Below, one piece after another: positions 59,624-64,000 of a stretch of DNA of 64,000 nt (position 1 is the first letter of the stretch; the number at the start of each line of letters is the position of its first letter). Source of the DNA: Acanthococcus lagerstroemiae (lineage: Eukaryota; Arthropoda; Insecta; Hemiptera; Eriococcidae); contig JAJSSI010000011.1 of the NCBI GenBank assembly GCA_031841125.1, forward strand, positions 248,001-312,000, written 5' to 3'. The position numbers and the translations under genes were made by a program. Under the pieces are notes generated by a model. The model was not told where the DNA came from and searched no databases. It saw only the letters and a list, made by a program, of their open reading frames with translations.

Positions 59624-61136
59624 ATGGGACAAAAAAACATAAACGAGAAGCTCACTACAGCATCTGGAATTCCTCGCTCAAACTATGAAGATACCTTGAG
59701 TGTCGGACCAAGAGGGCCGTTGTTGCTTGAGGATTATTTTCTACACGAAAAATTTACCCATTTCAATCGCGAGCGTATTCCTGAGCACGTAGTGCATGCC
59801 AAAGGCACGGGTGCTTATGGGACTTTCACTGTTACGCATGACATCAGAAGTTCTTATACAAGGGCTAAGATTTTTTCAGATATAGGTAAAAAACGCCTCT
59901 TTTGATTCGTTTTTCCACCGTAGGCGGGGAAAAAGGATCCGCTGATACAGAGTGCAATCCGCTTGGATTTGCCGTTAAATTCTACTATACCGAGGAGGGC
60001 ACAACTGGGATTTGGTGGGCAACAACACACCAATATTTTCTATTAAGGATCCTAAAAAATTTCCCGATTTTATCCATACACAAAAGCGTCATCCGCGTAA
60101 TCATTGTAAAGACGCCACCATGATGTGGGATTTTTGGAGTCTTAACCCTGAGAGTCTTCATCAGGTGTTATTTCTCATGAGCGACAGGGGAACCCCTTAT
60201 AATTATCGTCATATGAACGGTTACGGCTCGCATACTTTTTCATTTCCGAATAAAAATGATCAACGTTTTTACGTAAAATTTCATTTCAAGACGCTCCAGG
60301 GTATAAAAAATTTTACGGACAGGGAAGCTATGGAAATGAAAGGCAAAGATCCGGATCATGCCCATCGGGATTTAGTAGAGCCCATCGACAGGGGAGACTT
60401 TCCAAAATGGGACTTAAAAAGTGCAGGTCATGACCCAAGATCAGTCTAACAAACATCCCTTTAATCTTTTTGATTTAAATAAAGTTTGGAGTCATAAAGA
60501 TTTTCCCTGATCGATGTGGGCGAGGTGGAACTCAATAAGATTCTTGCTAATTATTTTACGGAGGTATAGCAATCCGATTTTGCACCTGCGCATGTAGTGT
60601 AAACGGCATCGGATATTCGCCGGATAAAATGCTTCAAGGTAGTTTATTGTCCTATCCTGACGCGCATCGCTATCGCTTAGGCGTCAATTTATGAGCAACT
60701 TCCCGTTAATCGCTGTCCTTTTATGGTAAGGACGTGTCAACGTGATGGCTTTATGCGTTTGGATGGAAATTTTGGAAGCGATCCCAATTATTTTCCTAAT
60801 ATTTTTGATAATGTACTTGCAGATGAAGTTTATAAAGAACCCGCTCAAAATCTCGATTCCAGCATAGCCGATCATTATGACAGGAATGCTCCCGGGGAGG
60901 ACGACCATTACTCTCAGCCCGGAGATTTTTGACGTAATGTTCTTAATGAGCGGGATAAGAAAAATCTTGTCAATAACGTAAAACTTTCGATGAGCGCCAT
61001 AGACGGTATAAAAAAGGAGGAAATCGTCAATCGTTAGCTTTGTCATTTTTTTAGAGCGGATATAGGCCTTGGAATGCAAATCGCTAAAGTTTTGGGTATG
61101 AATTCTGAGGAACTGCAAAAACATATGCCTGCTTAG
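59624..61136 (+). pseudogene. katA: Broken catalase (clade-3-type monofunctional)
   Basis: ATG at 59624 starts the catalase N-terminus: [54 protein letters not shown] with the essential His (VHAKG), then a frameshift near 59895. Next [26 protein letters not shown], another shift near 60000, then [27 protein letters not shown] and [18 protein letters not shown] stop at 60448 is followed by the haem-proximal [12 protein letters not shown] in a further frame (about 60655-60690), GFMRLDGNFGSDPNYFPN and a C-terminal stop at 61134-61136. The full length (about 500 codons) is present, so inactivation was by small indels, not truncation. (Quoted motifs are abbreviated.). Confidence 0.9.
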
Positions 61137-62377
61137 AGTTTTTTTTTTAAAAATGAAAGATTTTAATTCATAAAACATAATTTTTTATATTAAAAATTAA
61201 TAAATATTTAAAGTATTTATTTTATGATTTAGCACATAAATATCATGGTTTATTACTTTTTATTTTTATGATAGATAATAAAATGACTTCTCAGCGTTTT
61301 TATACATTTTACCAAGCATTTTAGTAAGTTTTCATTTTTATGTGCAAATTCCCTTGTTGTATCCCATATATCATAAATAAAATATGTTAATTCCGAAATC
61401 GGCGAATAAAATACCCCTTGCTTACTTTAGTTTCTGGTGGAGATTACGGGATACTTAGCGCAGGGCCTGTATGGATCAGGGGGAAAAAGCGACATTTTCA
61501 AGAGTTCGAATAAAGTCTTCTTATCCGTTGAATTTTTTCCCCAGAACATACCAGGAGAGTCTAAAAACTGAGGAACACTTCCTTCCAGGTCAGATGATAA
61601 AACCTTTCTCATCTGTAATAAGAAAAATAATTATTGTCTTTTTGAAAATAATGCAGCTTCCTTTAAGTGGCTATTTGTAAAGATTCGTGATAAGCAGTAT
61701 AATAATCGTAAGCAAGAGCAATAAAGCTCTTAAAAAAGGAGACCCTTTACATTCATATGAACAAAATCAGAGAAAGGACTTTTATTTTAATTAAAAGATT
61801 TAAACGCTATCCGGATTTTTACCGCCAGGGAGCTGATTATGGTATTTATCAAAGTAAACATTCTATTTAAAGCGTTGCCTAGCAGTAGATTCTTGTTTTA
61901 TAGAACTTTTGTTCTTTTCGCTCTCGGTTTATTTTGATCGTCATTATCAAGCTTTTTCTTTGACAAAGATTTTATCCGCGGAAAATCTGAATTAAAAGAC
62001 CCTCATTATGAAGAATTTCGTCTTATTAAATCAAGAAATTTATTCATATAAAATTAAATCATCGTAGATAAGGGCAACTTAGCATTTCATCTCACGAGAA
62101 AAAGCGTGGCGCTAATTAAGGCAGAGAAACCCCTCTTTGTCACAGAGATTCTTTAATTCAGCTTATTGCTTTGCATAGAAGTAGAGATAAGATTCTTTAA
62201 GTTTGTTTATCCCGCGAGGGATGGAATCTTGCCATAATACCTGATGAAAATGATTAAGCAAGCCATTAAAGTAAGAAAGTTCAAGGACGACGAGCTTGTT
62301 TTCGGACTACAAAAAGACGCTAAGGCAAACGCAAGAGCGTCACCACCTGAGAGAGCGCGCCCGAGAGCAAGAGCGCT
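61137..62377. other. Large gene-free stretch
   Basis: About 1.2 kb without a recognised gene. The left 300 bases are extremely AT-rich. Fragments with protein-like composition occur on the plus strand at 61470-61680 (frame from the ATG at 61471, FPRTYQESLKTEEHFLPGQM) and near 61770-61870 (RFKRYPDFYRQGADYGIYQS), but cannot be assigned. A small hairpin AAGAGC/GCTCTT lies at 61714-61731. Confidence 0.35.
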
Positions 62378-62400
62378 GCGCGCGATAAGCGCGCTTTTTT
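62378..62400 (+). terminator. Strong intrinsic terminator in a gene-poor region
   Basis: GCGCGC (62378-62383), loop GATAA, GCGCGC (62389-62394), then six Ts. It is a textbook intrinsic terminator on the plus strand. The upstream sequence (62260-62377) encodes a basic, Arg/Ala-rich run with repetitive GAGAGCGC-type sequence and no identifiable gene. Confidence 0.6.
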
Positions 62401-62764
62401 AGATAGCGAGAAGGGCAAGTTCTCTATCGTCAAGAATAAGGATATCGGCGAGAAGGTCGAGCTCAGCAAGAAAGAAATTTCGGTTGCCACTCGAAGCGGG
62501 GAATTTTTTTTTCAGGGCATAAACATCAGCCAACAGATACACAAGAGCCTTTAAAGCTGCAAGGTTCTTATAAAAGCCTTGATCATAAAATGAATTTGGC
62601 AAGAACTGCGGAGACGGGATTCATAATGCAACTTATTATCGCTCTAAGCATCGTATAGCGCAGTGATTATTTGTCATACTTAATCAAGCGTGTTTTCCGA
62701 TAAGAAGCCCTTTTCCTTGATTTAAGAGAGGGCTCTATTTAGCTAAGATAGCTTTAAATCAGTT
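62401..62764. other. Gene-free stretch left of the oligopeptidase
   Basis: No recognised gene. Plus-strand translation right after the terminator (EKGKFSIVKNKDIGEKVELS up to HKSL near 62553) looks like the end of a mobile-element or phage-type protein, but there is no family match I can defend. Confidence 0.3.
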
Positions 62765-63052
62765 TTATCCGCTATACACCATATAGCCATGCCGTCCGTC
62801 TATGCTTCTTCCATGGGGCCCGTCAAAAAAGTAAACTATTGGCTTGCCTTTATCACCATCTAAAACCATATTAGCGAAATCACCGGTCCAATAAGCATAG
62901 GTCCCATTTGAGGTTTCGTCACGTGAGTTTCGATACCCCCATCTTACGAGTTTTAAAGGATTGTTAAAGGCGTCATCCATCAGAATTAAATAGTATTTGT
63001 ACCCTAAATTCAGGTTGTAAAGAGGTCTTAAAAAGACTTCTTTACAATTCAT
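62765..63052 (-). CDS. Short protein of unknown function following oligopeptidase
   Basis: 95 residues on the minus strand, starting with ATG that overlaps the oligopeptidase stop (ATGA at 63052-63049), so the two are translationally linked. Visible features: aromatic- and glycine-rich C-terminal half ([41 protein letters not shown]), no signal or membrane segment. I do not recognise a family. The tight overlap and the unusual composition suggest either a real small protein or the remnant of a downstream gene fused into this position. Confidence 0.4.
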   Translation of the reverse strand: MNCKEVFLRPLYNLNLGYKYYLILMDDAFNNPLKLVRWGYRNSRDETSNGTYAYWTGDFANMVLDGDKGKPIVYFFDGPHGRSIDGRHGYMVYSG

Positions 63053-64000
63053 TTTTTTGATAATCTTTCCAAATCCAGTAAAAAAGCATACTCCATAGCT
63101 ACTTCTTTAAGAGCGTCAAAGCGCCCTGAGGCGCCTCCATGGCCTGTTTCCATATTCGTATGCAAGAGAAGGTAATGCGTTCCCTTTTTGATCTCGCGAA
63201 GCTTAGCCGTCCATTTGGCGGGTTCCCAGTATTGCACTTGTGAATCATACAGGCCTGTGGTAATAAGCATATTGGGATATTCCTGCGCTTGCACGTTATC
63301 ATAAGGAGAATAGGATTTCATATAATCATAGTATTCCTTTTTTCCGGGATCTCCCCATTCGTCATACTCACCTGTGGTTAAGGGAATATTTTCATCGAGC
63401 ATGGTGGTGACCACATCTACAAAAGGAACTGCGGCAATTATACCGTTAAAAAGCCCAGGGGCCATATTGGCTATAGATCCCATAAGCAGCCCACCGGCTG
63501 ATCCTCCCATTGCGTAGAGATGCTTTGCAGAGGTGTATTGTATTTCGATAAGATATTTTGCGCAGTCTACAAAATCATTAAAGGTATTTCGTTTTTTTAG
63601 CAGCTTTCCCTCTTCATACCAAGACCTTCCTAAGTATTGTCCGCCGCGCACATGGGCGATGGCAAAAATAAAACCTCTATCGAGCAGGCTTAAGCGCTGG
63701 CTGCTAAAACAAGGATCAACCGTATACCCATACGAGCCATATCCATAGAGCAACAAGGGAGTAGAAGCAGATCTTTCCGTGTCTTTTCGATATACCAGCG
63801 AGACAGGGATTTTTTGACCGTCCCGAGCCGGGACCCATATTCTTTCAGATATATAGTTTTTTTTATCAAAGTTTCCGCCCGATACTTTTTGCTCTTTTTT
63901 GATCTCTCTCTGATGGGTTTCCATATGGAAATCGATCACTGAAGAGGGCGTGGTCAACGAGCTGTAGTTATAGCGCAGAATCGGAGTATTACTCTCTGAA
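63049..64000 (-). CDS. Prolyl oligopeptidase family (oligopeptidase B-like), C-terminal catalytic part; gene runs off the right edge
   Basis: The frame is open from the window edge (about 317 codons visible; upstream part is outside). It starts in the propeller-to-hydrolase junction ([17 protein letters not shown]) and contains the S9 alpha/beta-hydrolase core: [27 protein letters not shown], the nucleophile [29 protein letters not shown] with the catalytic Asp, and a His in [11 protein letters not shown]. This matches oligopeptidase B/PtrB, which cuts short peptides after Arg or Lys in the cytoplasm. Whether the N-terminal propeller is intact cannot be seen. The end LDLERLSKK is the normal C-terminus. 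Confidence 0.85.
   Translation of the reverse strand, partial: SESNTPILRYNYSSLTTPSSVIDFHMETHQREIKKEQKVSGGNFDKKNYISERIWVPARDGQKIPVSLVYRKDTERSASTPLLLYGYGSYGYTVDPCFSSQRLSLLDRGFIFAIAHVRGGQYLGRSWYEEGKLLKKRNTFNDFVDCAKYLIEIQYTSAKHLYAMGGSAGGLLMGSIANMAPGLFNGIIAAVPFVDVVTTMLDENIPLTTGEYDEWGDPGKKEYYDYMKSYSPYDNVQAQEYPNMLITTGLYDSQVQYWEPAKWTAKLREIKKGTHYLLLHTNMETGHGGASGRFDALKEVAMEYAFLLDLERLSKK

Noticed and set aside
61427..61680. Short frames on both strands
   Set aside because: Neither has a recognisable family, start context or neighbour support; they lie in a long decayed stretch.
62399..62602. 67-codon minus-strand frame, Leu/Ala-rich
   Set aside because: It is antisense to a more protein-like plus-strand run and begins inside a GC-skewed repeat-rich area; no support.
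1..64000. CRISPR array, toxin-antitoxin or restriction system
   Set aside because: No regularly spaced repeats, no Cas-like or nuclease/methylase motifs, and no paired small toxin/antitoxin frames were found.

Overview
The window comes from a Bacteroidota genome, most likely Flavobacteriales. Evidence for this: the order tRNAs-tuf-tRNA-Trp-secE-nusG-rplK-rplA-rplJ-rplL-rpoB-rpoC-DUF3467; a Bacteroidota-type LptD and a separate OstA/LptA-like protein; a lipoyl synthase, Nif3 and coiled-coil DUF164 set typical of the group; and several promoters with the Bacteroidota -7 element TAnnTTTG. About two dozen genes are broken by stops, frameshifts or deletions, and at least three insertion sequences are themselves decayed. 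This looks like a host-restricted symbiont or parasite in an active phase of genome reduction; no host is named by the sequence.

Layout. 1-3900 is accessory: a broken SF1 helicase, a degenerate IS5-family element, and a phage lysis module (near-intact holin, broken GH24 endolysin, broken one-piece spanin-like lipoprotein). 3928-10437 holds intact ribD, dnaA and a CPBP protease between broken yigZ, a 4HBT thioesterase, rsmI, yihY and rlmH. 10438-12530 is an AT-rich decayed stretch with FAD-monooxygenase and PabA/TrpG relics and the second copy of a dispersed repeat. 12898-24568 is a largely intact envelope and stress block: mlaD and an amidase on the minus strand; lptD, ridA, spoT/rsh, fur, an lptA-like gene, a class III aminotransferase and a HisIE-like gene on the plus strand. 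24650-31650 mixes a dead IS5-family element, a phosphoesterase, broken truA, an intact ABC exporter, a small lipoprotein, and damaged dps, oxyR and crcB.

31660-45018 is the intact translation/transcription cluster on the minus strand, with five tRNAs. 45063-52000 carries an intact Gfo/Idh dehydrogenase, then pcm, a TolC/AcrB efflux locus collapsed by deletion, and a dead sodium symporter whose tiny accessory ORF is still open. 52000-54526 is junk with a tRNA-like relic and a dead IS630 element. lipA, nif3 and a DUF164 protein are intact (54527-58229). The rest is gene-poor apart from a broken catalase and, at the right edge, the catalytic part of an oligopeptidase B-like enzyme.

The pattern of loss is functional. 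Replication, transcription, translation, LPS transport, lipoylation and ppGpp control are kept. rRNA/tRNA modification (rsmI, rlmH, truA), peroxide defence (oxyR, katA, probably dps), drug efflux, fluoride export and protein repair (pcm) are lost. I found no clear new defence or metabolic system. The most unusual items are the u-spanin-like lysis gene, a HisIE-like protein without the HisI active site, and a DUF164 protein without its zinc-ribbon cysteines.
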